From contig NZ_BLRH01000060.1 of assembly GCF_025996515.1 (NCBI RefSeq), forward strand, positions 1,718,257-1,782,256: a DNA stretch of 64,000 nucleotides, written 5' to 3'. How positions within the stretch are numbered: the first letter of the stretch is position 1; each line of letters opens with the position of its first letter. Below, piece after piece: positions 18,918 through 31,357 of this stretch. The translations under genes and the position numbers were made by a program. The notes beneath the pieces were generated by a model. The model saw nothing but the letters and a program-made list of their open reading frames with translations. It was not told where the DNA came from and did no database searches. The stretch comes from Rhizohabitans arisaemae (GTDB taxonomy: Bacteria > Actinomycetota > Actinomycetes > Streptosporangiales > Streptosporangiaceae).

Positions 18918-19325
18918 TCACCGCCCGCGTCGCAGGCTCACCTGGCGGGGGAGCTGCAGCGTCTGGGGTACGGGCTTCGCCAGGTCCAGCAGGATGATCT
19001 GCCCGACCCGCCCCCGGTTGTGGACGGGGTGTCTCCGTACGGCCCGCGGTTTCGCCCGCACGTCTTTTCGGAGCCGCGGATGAACGTGGCTGAGTTTGCG
19101 GGTTTTCGTTGATCTGTGTTGCTCGTCGGCCCGGTGGGGGATCGCGGGGCACGGAGAAAGATTGACCCAGGAGTGCGGCGCCCTCGCTTGGAGGGCGACG
19201 ACCTCCAGTCTCGCCTGCTCGATCGCGTCGAGTCGTGCCGCTGTGTAACCCATGGTTCCGGGGATGACGGTGCAGAGCACAGCGGTCACGGCGAGAGCGA
19301 ATGTCGTCTGACGCGATAGACCCAT
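18918..19325 (-). CDS. Small secreted hypothetical protein
   Basis: A 135-residue ORF starting with a signal-peptide-like segment (MGLSRQTTFALAVTAVLCTV, then GTMGYTAA) and a helix rich in Ala, Arg and Glu. The C-terminal half is basic and low in recognisable structure. A very strong Shine-Dalgarno sequence (GGGGGAG, seven bases before the ATG) and GC-rich third positions support translation. It converges on the TetR gene with a 2-base gap and no terminator between them, so the transcripts may overlap. I know no family. Confidence 0.5.
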   Translation of the reverse strand: MGLSRQTTFALAVTAVLCTVIPGTMGYTAARLDAIEQARLEVVALQARAPHSWVNLSPCPAIPHRADEQHRSTKTRKLSHVHPRLRKDVRAKPRAVRRHPVHNRGRVGQIILLDLAKPVPQTLQLPRQVSLRRGR

Positions 19326-19556
19326 CGACGCTCCCCCTCGTGGTCACGGGAGGTGCCAGAGCGGCGCGTGTCGGCGCACACCGAGCCGACCGGATGCCGA
19401 ACAGCTCGCCCCCGTCGGCTGGTCCAGATCATCTTTGAGCAATATGCCCAGTTCGTGAGGGGTCTACACGTAGGGTTAGTTTTCAGGTGCAGACTGCGAT
19501 GGCTCTTCCCTGCCGGACTCCACGTCTGAGAGCGGCAAGATGGGTAGCCTCGGATT

Positions 19557-20132
19557 GTGGCACATGTGACACATGAGGACCTTGATCAGCTCCTCGAAAA
19601 GGCACTGCTTTTGGATGATCACGGCGCGCTGGCCAAGCAGCTCGTCGGTCTTGCCGAAGCATATGAATCCGGCGATATCTCGCGAGCGGCGATCTTCGTC
19701 CTCGCGGCGGAGGAGTGGCGTCAGGCAGGTCAGCCGGCTCGTGCACTCGAACTTTTCCAGCGGGCGCTGGAGGACGGCGGCGAAGCGGGCACCGACCCTC
19801 GGGCGGGTATCGCGGACACCCTCTTCGAGCTCGACCGGCCCGACGAAGCCCGGGAGGTCATCTCCGAGATCGCGGCCGGAGAACGGCGGGATCCGAGCAC
19901 GATGCTCTATGTCGCCGAGACCCTGATGGCCTACGGCGACCTGGAGGCCGCGCACTCGTGGGCGACCGAGGGCGTCTGGCTCTGCGGAGGTGACGAGGAC
20001 ATGCGTGAGGCGCTGCTCCGGACCCGCTATCGCATTCGAGTCGATCTCGGTTTGCCGGAGGACGACCTCGACGCGCTTCTCGACACCGAGCCGTCGAAGC
20101 TCTCCAACCGGGGTGGAGGCGCCCTTGGCTGA
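19557..20132 (+). CDS. Tetratricopeptide-repeat-like protein
   Basis: A soluble 191-residue protein made of helical pairs with a TPR flavour; examples are AAIFVLAAEEWRQAGQPARALELFQRAL (residues about 43-70) and the following DTLFELDRPDEAREVI. No signal peptide or membrane segment. TPRs usually mediate protein-protein contacts. The GTG start is the first in frame, without a strong ribosome site, so the N-terminus is uncertain. The DUF1841 gene begins 27 bases downstream in the same direction; the two probably form an operon. Confidence 0.7.
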   Translation: MAHVTHEDLDQLLEKALLLDDHGALAKQLVGLAEAYESGDISRAAIFVLAAEEWRQAGQPARALELFQRALEDGGEAGTDPRAGIADTLFELDRPDEAREVISEIAAGERRDPSTMLYVAETLMAYGDLEAAHSWATEGVWLCGGDEDMREALLRTRYRIRVDLGLPEDDLDALLDTEPSKLSNRGGGALG

Positions 20133-20158
20133 AGATCCGTGAGGATACCCTGAGGCAT

Positions 20159-21658
20159 GTGAGTCCACAGCGGAGAGGTCGGAAAACGGGTAAGTCACGG
20201 CGTGGCAGGCAGGATGTTCGCCGCCGGTCCACAGCCGAGGACGCCTTCGGACTCGTGCTCCGAGGCGCTCGCGACCTGTTGTCCGTACCCGATCCCGTCG
20301 AAGCCGAGCTGACCGCCTCTCTGCTCATCAGCCCCTGGTGGATGAGCAGGGAACGCGCGGAGAGCATGGAGGACGCCCTGGCGGACGGCGTCGTCGGGTA
20401 CGCCGTGCGACAGCGCAGCCGGGAGGCCCTCGCCCTGCTGCGGGCCGTGTCCAAGCTTGGACCGCGGTCCGTACGGGCCAAAGCCGGTGCCGCCGCCGAC
20501 GGGCTCTCGCGATCGGGGGTCGCGGAGCCGCCGTGGCGGCTGGCGGAACTCCGGCCACGGGAATGCTGGGTCCTCCTCGACACCTTCGGTGACGAGGAGG
20601 CGATCGTGGTCGACTTCGGGGACCACACCGTGGTCGTCCTGGCCGATCACAATCGGTTGGGTGCCGCCGTCGACGCCATGGTGGGGGAGAAGTCACGTGC
20701 GGCGGTCGCCCTGCTCGCCACGCGGATGACGGGTACCGCCGTCTCCCCGGAGGAGGCGGGGGTACGGCTGACGCGGGCGCTCTCCCGATCCAGACTGCTC
20801 GCCGTCGAGCTGCTGAGCGAAGATCTCTGTGAAGCCTGGGCCTTTCTGCTGCGCAGAGCCGAGGCGTTGCCCGGGGGAACCGAGTCCGAGGCGGGCCCCG
20901 CGGACGGGGAGGCGCCGGTCCGGGAGTTTCTCGGCTCAGCGCACGCCACCGGACTGCCCGGCGAAGCGGAGAGCCTCGCCCGTCTCATCGTCGGCCACGA
21001 TCCCGGGCAGCCGGATCGGGTGAGCCCGGCGAAGGTCACCGGTTTTCTCCGTGACTGGCTTCCCGGTCATGCGGTGCTGACCGCCGCCCAGGAACAGGCG
21101 TTGCGCGAGGTACTGGAGGCGTGGACGCGGTTCGCGGGCGAACGGCGGGGGTTGCCGGCGTCGGCCGTACGACAGGTGGAGACCGCGATCCTGGAATGGA
21201 CCGGCGAGCTCGACGAGCTGAACGCGCGCTATGCGGCCGGCGACCACGAGACCCTGGCCCGGCGACGATTCGCCGTCCCCTACACACTGCTCGGCGAAGA
21301 CGCCTACGCCACGCTCGATCTGGCCGAGGGCCGGGACCGGCGGCTGCTCATCGAGATGGAGCATCCCCTGCAACGGGACGTCCTGCACGACCCGCAGGTC
21401 CAGGAGATCGGCGGCGTCAACCCGCGGCTGCACATCGTGGCCCATGCGACGGTCGCCGACCAGCTTTGGAACGACGATCCGCCGGTGGTCTGGCAGACCG
21501 CGAAACGGCTGATGAGCCAGGGGTATGACCGCAGGCAGGCCCTGGCGATGATCGCCGACGCACTGGTCGAGGACCTCCGGCACACCATCGCCGACGACCG
21601 CCCGCCGACCTCCGACGGCTACATTGAGCGCCTCAACGCCCTGCCGAATCAGGCATGA
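20159..21658 (+). CDS. DUF1841-domain protein
   Basis: A 499-residue cytoplasmic protein. The C-terminal part (about 395-480) resembles DUF1841: VNPRLHIVAHATVADQLWNDDP followed by an amphipathic helix pair. The N-terminal two thirds are Arg/Ala/Glu-rich helices without a domain I can name. GTG start, with GAGG just upstream. It follows the TPR-like gene and converges on clpB across a hairpin. Function unknown. Confidence 0.7.
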   Translation: MSPQRRGRKTGKSRRGRQDVRRRSTAEDAFGLVLRGARDLLSVPDPVEAELTASLLISPWWMSRERAESMEDALADGVVGYAVRQRSREALALLRAVSKLGPRSVRAKAGAAADGLSRSGVAEPPWRLAELRPRECWVLLDTFGDEEAIVVDFGDHTVVVLADHNRLGAAVDAMVGEKSRAAVALLATRMTGTAVSPEEAGVRLTRALSRSRLLAVELLSEDLCEAWAFLLRRAEALPGGTESEAGPADGEAPVREFLGSAHATGLPGEAESLARLIVGHDPGQPDRVSPAKVTGFLRDWLPGHAVLTAAQEQALREVLEAWTRFAGERRGLPASAVRQVETAILEWTGELDELNARYAAGDHETLARRRFAVPYTLLGEDAYATLDLAEGRDRRLLIEMEHPLQRDVLHDPQVQEIGGVNPRLHIVAHATVADQLWNDDPPVVWQTAKRLMSQGYDRRQALAMIADALVEDLRHTIADDRPPTSDGYIERLNALPNQA

Positions 21659-21700
21659 TCTTCAGCGCCAGACGCCACACCGCGGTGTTGGAAACGACAG

Positions 21701-21734
21701 CGAGCCCTTGACCTGGTAGGAGGGCAAGGGCTCG
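21701..21734. terminator. Bidirectional terminator downstream of clpB
   Basis: A perfect 10-bp inverted repeat (21701-21710 with 21725-21734) with a 14-base loop lies in the 86 bases between the convergent DUF1841 and clpB genes. Confidence 0.75.
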
Positions 21735-21744
21735 GTCGGTGGAG

Positions 21745-24339
21745 TCAGGCTGCGACGTGTCCGATCGGGGTGACGGTGAGCGAGTCGCCGGCTTCGTCGA
21801 GGTCGACGAGGATCTCGTCGCCGTCGTGGATGTGGCCGGACAGCAGCTCCTTGGCGAGCCGGTCACCGATGGCCGACTGCACCAGGCGCCGGAGCGGGCG
21901 TGCCCCGTACACCGGGTCGTAGCCGGTGAGGGCGAGCCATTCCCGGGCCCCCGGGGTGACGGTGAGGGTGAGCCGCCGGTCGGCGAGGCGCTGCGCGAGG
22001 CGGTTCACCTGGAGGTCGACGATCTGCGCGAGCTCTTCGCTGCCGAGCGCGTCGAAGAGGATGACGTCGTCGAGGCGGTTGAGGAACTCGGGCTTGAACG
22101 AGCTGCGCACGGCCTTCATGACGGCTTCCCGCTTGGCGCCGTTCTCCATGGTCGGGTCCACCAGGTACTGCGACCCGATGTTCGAGGTCAGGATGAGGAT
22201 GACGTTGCGGAAGTCGACGGTGCGACCCTGCCCGTCGGTGAGCCGACCGTCGTCGAGCACCTGGAGCAGGATGTCGAAGACCTCGGGGTGGGCCTTCTCG
22301 ACCTCGTCGAGGAGCACGACGGTGTACGGCCTGCGGCGGACGGCCTCGGTGAGCTGGCCGCCCTCCTCGTAGCCGATGTACCCGGGCGGGGCGCCGACCA
22401 GCCGGGCGACGGAGTGCTTCTCGGAGTACTCGCTCATGTCGATCCGGGTCATCGCCCGTTCGTCGTCGAAGAGGAAGTCGGCGAGCGCTTTGGCGAGCTC
22501 GGTCTTGCCGACGCCGGTGGGGCCGAGGAACAGGAACGAGCCGGTCGGGCGGTCCGGGTCGGACACCCCGGCGCGCGCACGCCGTACGGCGTCGGAGACC
22601 GCTTGGACGGCGGGACGCTGGCCGATGAGGCGTTTGCCCAGCTCATCCTCCATCCGGAGCAGCTTGGAGGTCTCTCCTTCGAGGAGCCGTCCGGCGGGGA
22701 TGCCCGTCCACGAGGAGATCACTTCGGCGATGTCGTCCGGGCCGACCTCCTCTTTGACCATGGTGCCCTCCTCGGGCATGGTCGTCTCGGACGCCTCGGC
22801 GAGCTCGCGTTCCAGCTTGGGCACCTCGGCGTACATCAGCCGGGAGGCGTTTTCGAAGTCGCCGTCGCGCTGGGCGCGCTCGGCGGCGCTCCGTGTCTCG
22901 TCGAGCTGTTTCTTCAGGTCGCCGACCTTGTTGAGGCCGGACTTCTCCCGCTCCCAGCGGCCGACGAGCCCGTTCAGCTCCTCCTGCCGGTTGGCGAGGT
23001 CTTCCCGGAGTTTGGCGAGCCGCTGCTTGGACGCCTCGTCGCTCTCCCGCTGGAGGGCGAGTTCCTCCATTTTCATCCGGTCGACGGCCCGCTGGAGCTC
23101 GTCGATCGCCACCGGCCGGGAGTCGATCTCCATTCGGAGCCGGCTCGCCGCCTCGTCGACGAGGTCGATCGCCTTGTCGGGGAGGAATCGGGAGGTGATG
23201 TAGCGGTCGGACAGGGTGGCGGCGGCGACCAGCGCCGAGTCGTTGATCTGCACCTGGTGGTGGGCCTCGTAGCGGCCCTTGAGCCCACGCAGGATCGCGA
23301 TGGTGTCCTCCACCGACGGCTCGCCGACGAAGACCTGCTGGAAGCGGCGTTCCAGGGCGGCGTCCTTCTCGATCCGTTCGCGGTACTCGTCCAGCGTGGT
23401 CGCGCCGATCATGCGGAGTTCACCGCGGGCGAGCATGGGCTTGAGCATGTTCCCGGCGTCCATGGCGCCTTCGGCGGCACCCGCGCCCACCATGGTGTGC
23501 AGCTCGTCGATGAACGTGATGACCTGGCCGTTGCTCTCCTTGATCTCGTGGAGTACGGCCTTGAGGCGCTCTTCGAACTCACCGCGGTACTTGGCCCCGG
23601 CGACCATGGCGCTGAGGTCGAGGGAGATCAAGCGCTTGTTCCGCAGCGACTCCGGCACGTCCCCGGCGACGATCCGCTGGGCCAGCCCCTCCACGACCGC
23701 GGTCTTGCCGACCCCGGGTTCCCCGATGAGGACCGGGTTGTTCTTGGTCCGCCGGGACAGGACCTGGACCACCCGCCGGATCTCGGAGTCACGGCCGATC
23801 ACCGGGTCGAGTTTGCCGTTGCGCGCGCTCGCGGTGAGATCGATCCCGTACTTCTCCAGCGCCTGGTAGGTGTCCTCGGGGTTCTCGCTGGTCACACGGG
23901 CGTGTCCCCGTACCTTCTCAAAAGCGTCGAGCAGCGCCTGGGGCGAGGCCCCGTTCTCCTTGAGGAGGGTCGCCATGGGTCCGCCGTCGGCGGCGAGGCC
24001 TACGAGGAGGTGCTCGGTGGAGACGTACTCGTCCTCCAGCTGCTTGGCCCTGGCCGCCGCGGTGTGCAGCACGGTGAGCAGCTGCCGGGAGCTGGCGGGC
24101 GCGCTCACGGTGGCGCCCTGGGCCTTGGGCAGCGCGGCCAGCGCCTCCTCGGTCTTGGCCCGGACATGTTTGGCGTCCGCGCCGACCGCTTCTAGCAGGG
24201 GTACGGCGGTGCCGCCGGTCTGGCCGAGCAGCGCGCTCAGCAGGTGCGCGGGCGCGACCTCGGGATTGCCGTCGGCCGCGGCACGCCGTACCGCTGCGGA
24301 GAGCGCCTCCTGGCTCTTCTGCGTCAACTTGTAGTCCAT
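21745..24339 (-). CDS. clpB: ATP-dependent disaggregase ClpB
   Basis: An 864-residue Hsp100 chaperone that works with DnaK-DnaJ-GrpE to dissolve protein aggregates. Domains in order: Clp N-domain (about 1-145), AAA+ module 1 with Walker [10 protein letters not shown] (about residue 200), the coiled-coil middle domain (about 400-525) that distinguishes ClpB from ClpA/C, AAA+ module 2 with Walker [10 protein letters not shown] (about 605), and the C-terminal D2-small domain. GGGAGGG precedes the ATG. It lies 135 bases after hspR on the same strand, beyond a hairpin, so it may have its own promoter. I found no HAIR-like site in front of it. Confidence 0.95.
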   Translation of the reverse strand: MDYKLTQKSQEALSAAVRRAAADGNPEVAPAHLLSALLGQTGGTAVPLLEAVGADAKHVRAKTEEALAALPKAQGATVSAPASSRQLLTVLHTAAARAKQLEDEYVSTEHLLVGLAADGGPMATLLKENGASPQALLDAFEKVRGHARVTSENPEDTYQALEKYGIDLTASARNGKLDPVIGRDSEIRRVVQVLSRRTKNNPVLIGEPGVGKTAVVEGLAQRIVAGDVPESLRNKRLISLDLSAMVAGAKYRGEFEERLKAVLHEIKESNGQVITFIDELHTMVGAGAAEGAMDAGNMLKPMLARGELRMIGATTLDEYRERIEKDAALERRFQQVFVGEPSVEDTIAILRGLKGRYEAHHQVQINDSALVAAATLSDRYITSRFLPDKAIDLVDEAASRLRMEIDSRPVAIDELQRAVDRMKMEELALQRESDEASKQRLAKLREDLANRQEELNGLVGRWEREKSGLNKVGDLKKQLDETRSAAERAQRDGDFENASRLMYAEVPKLERELAEASETTMPEEGTMVKEEVGPDDIAEVISSWTGIPAGRLLEGETSKLLRMEDELGKRLIGQRPAVQAVSDAVRRARAGVSDPDRPTGSFLFLGPTGVGKTELAKALADFLFDDERAMTRIDMSEYSEKHSVARLVGAPPGYIGYEEGGQLTEAVRRRPYTVVLLDEVEKAHPEVFDILLQVLDDGRLTDGQGRTVDFRNVILILTSNIGSQYLVDPTMENGAKREAVMKAVRSSFKPEFLNRLDDVILFDALGSEELAQIVDLQVNRLAQRLADRRLTLTVTPGAREWLALTGYDPVYGARPLRRLVQSAIGDRLAKELLSGHIHDGDEILVDLDEAGDSLTVTPIGHVAA

Positions 24340-24389
24340 GCCCGCAAACCCTCCCCGTGATCTTGCATCACCCGGTGACGACGTGTTGT

Positions 24390-24419
24390 GCCCATGCCTT
24401 CGAAGACCTGCGCATGGGC
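24390..24419 (-). terminator. Hairpin between hspR and clpB
   Basis: An 8-bp inverted repeat GCCCATGC/GCATGGGC (24390-24397 with 24412-24419) with a 14-base loop lies 56 bases after the hspR stop. It is probably the end of the dnaK operon or an attenuator before clpB. Confidence 0.55.
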
Positions 24420-24474
24420 GTGGGTGATAAAACCCGTCAAGCTGCAGGTGAGCGGTATGACCTCAGCAATATTT

Positions 24475-24822
24475 CTAGGCCGGGGGCAATTCATATCTGA
24501 TCAATGCGCGGAGCATGGTCAGCTCTCCGCGGATCTGCGCCACCTCACTGCGGAGCCGGATGACCTCGTTCTCCAGCTCCAGGATTCGCTTGATCCCGGC
24601 GAGGTTGATCCCGTCCTGCTGGGACAGGCGCTGGACCTCACGCAGGAGAATGATGTCCCGCGTGGAGTACAGCCGTCCCCGGCCGGCCGCGCGCCCGGGC
24701 GAGACCAGGCCGAGCCGGTCGTACTGCCGGAGCGTCTGCGGATGCAGCCCGGAGAGCTGTGCGGCGACCGAGATCACATAGACCGGGGTGTCGTCCGCGA
24801 GGTCGAAGAAGTTGGCGTCCAC
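24475..24822 (-). CDS. hspR: Heat-shock repressor HspR (MerR family)
   Basis: A 115-residue MerR-type regulator that represses the dnaK operon by binding HAIR elements, with DnaK as corepressor (established in Streptomyces). The DNA-binding part reads YVISVAAQLSGLHPQTLRQYDRLG; the LHPQTLR recognition segment is typical of HspR. A C-terminal coiled coil (about 70-105) serves dimerisation. It is the fourth gene of dnaK-grpE-dnaJ-hspR and begins 14 bases after dnaJ, so it is autoregulated through the HAIR sites upstream of dnaK. Confidence 0.95.
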   Translation of the reverse strand: MDANFFDLADDTPVYVISVAAQLSGLHPQTLRQYDRLGLVSPGRAAGRGRLYSTRDIILLREVQRLSQQDGINLAGIKRILELENEVIRLRSEVAQIRGELTMLRALIRYELPPA

Positions 24823-24836
24823 CTGTATTCGCCTCC

Positions 24837-26018
24837 TTATTCGCCCTTCGCCTGCTCCAGCAGGCCTTCCCGGGGGTCGTGCTCAGCCGTCGACTCGCGG
24901 AAGCGCTCCAGCGCGTCGCGCGCGGTGCTGTTGATGTTCTGCGGCACCGTCACCTCGACGGTGACCAGGAGGTCGCCCTTGGTGCCGTCCTTGCGGGTGA
25001 CCCCGCGGCCCCGGACCCGGAAGGTCCGGCTGTTCGGGGTGCCCGGCGGAATCCGGACGGTGACCGGGTTGCCGTGCAGCGTCGGAACCTTGATCTCCGC
25101 GCCGAGCGTCGCCTCGGGGAAGGTGACCGGCACGGTGAGCGTGAGGTTGTCGCCGGTACGGCCGAAGAGCCGGTGTGGCTTGACGTGCACCACGACGTAG
25201 AGATCCCCGGCGGGCCCGCCGTTCTCACCCGGGGCGCCCTTGCCCTTGAGGCGGATCCGCTGACCGTCCGCCACCCCGGCGGGGATACGCGCCTGGATGC
25301 TCCGGGTACTCTTCGCCCGTCCGCTCCCCTCGCAGACGAGGCAGGGGTCGTCGATGAGCAGACCCCGGCCCCGGCAGTCCCGGCACGGCTCGGAGAGCGA
25401 GAACCCCCCCAGGTTCTTGCTGGCGTGGCCGGTCCCCTCACAGGTCGGGCAGACCCGGGGTGTCGTCCCCGCCTTCGCGCCGGTGCCGCTGCACGCCTGG
25501 CACGCGGCCGAGCTGGTGAGCCTGAGCGAGACGGTCGATCCCTCGACCGCCTCGACGAAGTTCAGCGTCACCTCGGACTCCACGTCGGCGCCGCGCCGAG
25601 GCCGCGTCGTCGTGGTCGTCCGGCCGCCCGCACCCCGGTTGAAGAGCCCGCCGAAGATGTCCCCGATACGCTCCCCGGCCCCGGTGCCCGTCCCGGCGCC
25701 GTGCCCGCCGAACAGGTCGCCGAAGTCGAAGGGGAAGCCGCCGCGGGGGGCGCCGCCCCCCGCGTAGCCGCCCAGGCCCGAGCCGAAGAGCGACCGGGCC
25801 TCGTCGTACTCCTTGCGCTTGGTCGCGTCGGAGAGCACGTCGTAGGCCTCGGAGACCTCCTTGAATTTCTCCTCGGTCTCCTTGGTGCCCTTGTTGGTAT
25901 CGGGGTGGTACTTACGCGCCAGCCCGCGATAGGCCTTCTTGATCTCCTCTTGGGTGGCGTTCTTTGGCACACCAAGGACGCCGTAGTAATCCTTCTCCAG
26001 GTAGTCCTTGGTGCTCAT
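24837..26018 (-). CDS. dnaJ: Co-chaperone DnaJ
   Basis: A 393-residue type I J-protein that stimulates DnaK ATPase and delivers substrates. The J domain carries the HPD motif at residues 38-40, followed by a Gly/Phe-rich linker, then four CxxCxGxG zinc motifs ([32 protein letters not shown]) and the two substrate-binding beta domains. It starts 23 bases after grpE in the heat-shock operon. The coupling to dnaK/grpE suggests this is the DnaJ1 type; a second DnaJ would be expected elsewhere in an actinobacterial genome. Confidence 0.96.
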   Translation of the reverse strand: MSTKDYLEKDYYGVLGVPKNATQEEIKKAYRGLARKYHPDTNKGTKETEEKFKEVSEAYDVLSDATKRKEYDEARSLFGSGLGGYAGGGAPRGGFPFDFGDLFGGHGAGTGTGAGERIGDIFGGLFNRGAGGRTTTTTRPRRGADVESEVTLNFVEAVEGSTVSLRLTSSAACQACSGTGAKAGTTPRVCPTCEGTGHASKNLGGFSLSEPCRDCRGRGLLIDDPCLVCEGSGRAKSTRSIQARIPAGVADGQRIRLKGKGAPGENGGPAGDLYVVVHVKPHRLFGRTGDNLTLTVPVTFPEATLGAEIKVPTLHGNPVTVRIPPGTPNSRTFRVRGRGVTRKDGTKGDLLVTVEVTVPQNINSTARDALERFRESTAEHDPREGLLEQAKGE

Positions 26019-26041
26019 GGGCGTCCTTCATCTGGTTGCTG

Positions 26042-28647
<2,606 letters not shown>

Positions 28648-29097
28648 TTACTCTCCGGTGCCGTCGATGACCGTGCGGTTGCCGAGTGGGGCGTCCAACC
28701 GGATCGTCGTGGTCTTCGCCACGGCGATGTCGATGCAGGCGACGTTCTGCACCCGGGAGTCCTGACCCTCCCAGACCGTGACCTCGACGGTCCGGTCGTC
28801 CTCCACCACGTTCACCCGGTCAAGGGTGTAGCAAGGTTCGACACCGGAGGTCCAGGTCACCCGCAAGGTCCGTCCGTCACCCACCGGGACGGCACTCGTC
28901 CACCGGACGGGCTGGGGGGTGGTCGTGCCGCCACGGGGCTCGACCGGCGAAGCGGCGGGGGGCGCGACGGCGGACGTCGGCGCGGGGGCGCTCGTCGGCC
29001 GGTCGGGCTCGGAGCTGCTCGTCGCGGCGTCGGACCCGCCGCACGCGGCGGCGAGCGCCATAAAGGCGACCATCGTGCCTATCCTCAAACACCGCAC
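28648..29097 (-). CDS. Putative lipoprotein
   Basis: A 149-residue exported protein. The N-terminus MRCLRIGTMVAFMALAAAC ends in a lipobox-like Cys at residue 19, followed by a Ser/Pro/Thr-rich linker (about 22-60) and a small beta domain with two cysteines that could pair. The GTG start has GGGAGG about eight bases upstream. The stop lies 133 bases from the dnaK start on the same strand, so read-through into the heat-shock operon is possible. I do not recognise the C-terminal domain. Confidence 0.72.
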   Translation of the reverse strand: MRCLRIGTMVAFMALAAACGGSDAATSSSEPDRPTSAPAPTSAVAPPAASPVEPRGGTTTPQPVRWTSAVPVGDGRTLRVTWTSGVEPCYTLDRVNVVEDDRTVEVTVWEGQDSRVQNVACIDIAVAKTTTIRLDAPLGNRTVIDGTGE

Positions 29098-29224
29098 CTA
29101 AGTGCCTCCCCTCACATGCTTCGACGCTTCGCCGTACCGCGGTGGTTCCCTCGGCGTGAAGGCGATGCCGGACTTCGGCTGAGTACAGGGTGACCGCTGT
29201 CCCCGCCCGAAGGGATACCCATCG

Positions 29225-29800
29225 ATGACCGCTCCACCGGAGGTCGCCGATCCGGCCCGCTGGGTCGACGACGCCGCGCTGATCGAGCAGTCCCGAGCCG
29301 ACCCCGATCGGTTCGCGTCGATCTACGATCGCCACTTTCACGCTATTTATCGCTACATAGCTGGACGACTGGGTGCCCAGGCCGCCGACGACCTCTCGGC
29401 GGAGACCTTCGTCACCGCGTTCGGGAAGCGGGAGAGGTTCGACCCCGCGCGTGGCGCCGTACGGCCGTGGCTGTTCGGCATCGCCACCAACCTGGTCGCA
29501 CAGCACCGCAGGGACGAGATCCGGCGGTACCGCGCCATGGAGCGCGTCCCGGCCGAACACGTCCACCACGATCACGACGACGCGATCGACGCCCGCGTCG
29601 CCGCGGCGGGACGCCAGGGGGAGCTCGCCAGGGAACTGGCCCGGCTCTCCCGGGGGGATCGGGACGTGCTCCTGCTGGTCGCACTCGGCGACCTCAGCTA
29701 CGAGGAGGTCGCCCAGGCCATGGGCATCCCCTTCGGCACCGTGGGCTCGCGCCTCAATCGGGTCAGGAAGAAGCTTCGCCTCGCGCTCGGAGGATCATGA
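29225..29800 (+). CDS. ECF-type RNA polymerase sigma factor
   Basis: A 191-residue sigma factor with region 2 (about 25-95; FASIYDRHFHAIYRYIAGRLG then DDLSAETFVTAF and RPWLFGIATNLVAQHRR) and region 4 (about 130-185; SYEEVAQAMGIPFGTVGSRLNRVRKKL). Region 3 is absent, as expected for ECF factors. The next gene overlaps by four bases and encodes a single-pass membrane protein, the layout of a sigma/anti-sigma unit. Probably autoregulated, but I cannot identify its promoter motif with confidence. Confidence 0.9.
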   Translation: MTAPPEVADPARWVDDAALIEQSRADPDRFASIYDRHFHAIYRYIAGRLGAQAADDLSAETFVTAFGKRERFDPARGAVRPWLFGIATNLVAQHRRDEIRRYRAMERVPAEHVHHDHDDAIDARVAAAGRQGELARELARLSRGDRDVLLLVALGDLSYEEVAQAMGIPFGTVGSRLNRVRKKLRLALGGS

Positions 29801-30996
29801 TGAACGATGAAATGTCCGCGGTGCGGAAGCTCCTCGCCGAAGAGCCCCCGTCCGACCGCGTCGTCGCCGCGGGCCGCGCGCGACTGCTCCACGCGCAGGA
29901 CGGCAGAACCCGGCGCAGCCGTACGGCACTGCGCTCCGCGCGGTGGACCACCCTCGGGGTGGGACTCCTCGGTGCGGCGGCGGCCGTGACGATGGTCATG
30001 GTCAACGGCACCGCACCGGTCACGTCCGTCGGTGGGACGGACAGGCCTGTCGTCACCCAGCCGGTTCCGGCCAGGCTGTCGGCGAAGGACATCCTGCTCG
30101 CAGCCGCCACCAAGGTGGAGAAGAGCCAGGCGGACGGCACATACTGGCTGCTCAAGGTACGTACGGACTCACAGCGGGGCCTAGCGGAGGGCTATTGGAT
30201 CGAGCAGTCCTACAGTAACGAGAACTGGATCGCACGGTCGACTTCGAAGTCGTCCTGGGGCATCACACAGAACTTGGGCGTCCGTCCCGCCACCCCGGCC
30301 GACGAGGAGGCGTGGCGGAAGGCCGGATCCCCGGACAGCTGGAAGATCGTCCACAAGATCCCGGCGGAGAAGGCGAAGATAGTGGGGAAGAAGACGTCGG
30401 AGGAGATCGTCAATTCCGCGGCGGGGAAACCGGAGGCGTGGAGGCTGGACGACGGTGGTCGCTTCGGGTGGCTCGTGAACGGACCGGTGACGGAGCAGGA
30501 GATTCGGCGGCTGCCCGATGATCCGGAGAAACTGCGAGCATACATCCAGGAGAAACTGGACAAGTTCGCCCGGAGCACCGGCTCTACCACGAACGTCGAT
30601 TCGCCCCACCTCGAAATGTACTCCGAGCTGGGAAGGGTGATCACGGGTCTGCCGGTGACACCCGAGGTCCGGGCCGCTGCGTATCGCGCGATGGCCTCCC
30701 TGCCGGGCGTATCCGAGCGGGGAGAGGCCACCGACTCCCTCGGCCGGACCGGGCAGTTGATCGTGTTCCCGGCGCCGTTCCCCACCGGGGAGTACGAGCA
30801 CCGGCTCCTCATCGACCGGGAGACCGGTGTGGCGCTCTGGTCGGAAACCGTCGTGGTCCGGCCCGACACCCAGGCACGTGAACCGCAACGCGCCGGGCAG
30901 ACCCTGCACAGCACGCTGATCGAGAAGGTCGGCTGGACCGACGACGAGCCGGAGATCCCGGCCGACCAGCGCGGACCCGAGGACGCCAAGGGCTGA
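29797..30996 (+). CDS. CU044_5270-family membrane protein, putative anti-sigma partner
   Basis: A 399-residue protein: about 45 cytoplasmic residues, one membrane helix (about residues 48-68, LGVGLLGAAAAVTMVMV), and a large extracytoplasmic domain without cysteine motifs. This matches the CU044_5270 family that regularly follows ECF sigma genes in Streptosporangiales-type actinobacteria. A ZAS zinc motif (HxxxCxxC) is absent, so if it is an anti-sigma factor it is not of the RsrA/RskA zinc type. GGAGG precedes ATGATG; the first ATG overlaps the sigma stop. A strong hairpin follows about 190 bases after the stop. Confidence 0.8.
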   Translation: MMNDEMSAVRKLLAEEPPSDRVVAAGRARLLHAQDGRTRRSRTALRSARWTTLGVGLLGAAAAVTMVMVNGTAPVTSVGGTDRPVVTQPVPARLSAKDILLAAATKVEKSQADGTYWLLKVRTDSQRGLAEGYWIEQSYSNENWIARSTSKSSWGITQNLGVRPATPADEEAWRKAGSPDSWKIVHKIPAEKAKIVGKKTSEEIVNSAAGKPEAWRLDDGGRFGWLVNGPVTEQEIRRLPDDPEKLRAYIQEKLDKFARSTGSTTNVDSPHLEMYSELGRVITGLPVTPEVRAAAYRAMASLPGVSERGEATDSLGRTGQLIVFPAPFPTGEYEHRLLIDRETGVALWSETVVVRPDTQAREPQRAGQTLHSTLIEKVGWTDDEPEIPADQRGPEDAKG

Positions 30997-31188
30997 TCGT
31001 CGCCTGAGCACGCCGCCCGAGTCGGCGGTGGAAGGGTGCGGCCGGGCGCCGCGCCGGCACCGGACGCCCCGAAGCGCTCCGCGCGGGCGAACCGGTGTGG
31101 CAGCAGCGACGCCCCCATCGTCCGCAGCGCCGTACGGCACACCCTCACGGCGCCCGGCCACCCTCGGCATTCCGCGAACAGGGGCATG

Positions 31189-31221
31189 AACGTGCCGATC
31201 ACCATCGGTGATCGGCACGTT
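31189..31221 (+). terminator. Terminator after the sigma/membrane protein operon
   Basis: A perfect 15-bp inverted repeat (31189-31203 with 31207-31221) with a 3-base loop lies between the sigma unit and the Fe-S protein gene; the only such hairpin in this gap. Confidence 0.82.
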
Positions 31222-31357
31222 CGTCGTGGACGGGGGTGGCTGCGACGTTTCGTAGCTACCGCTCGGTAGGATCGAGAGCAGGGACAGGGGTACCTCGTCG
31301 ATCGTGGAACGCCGCCGGGTCGTACCCTGGCATCCACCGCCGTACTTGGGAGGATCC

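Noticed and set aside
21739..24195. 818-codon plus-strand ORF opposite clpB
   Set aside because: Mirror frame of clpB, rich in Gly/Val/Asp repeats typical of high-GC antisense frames; no domain.
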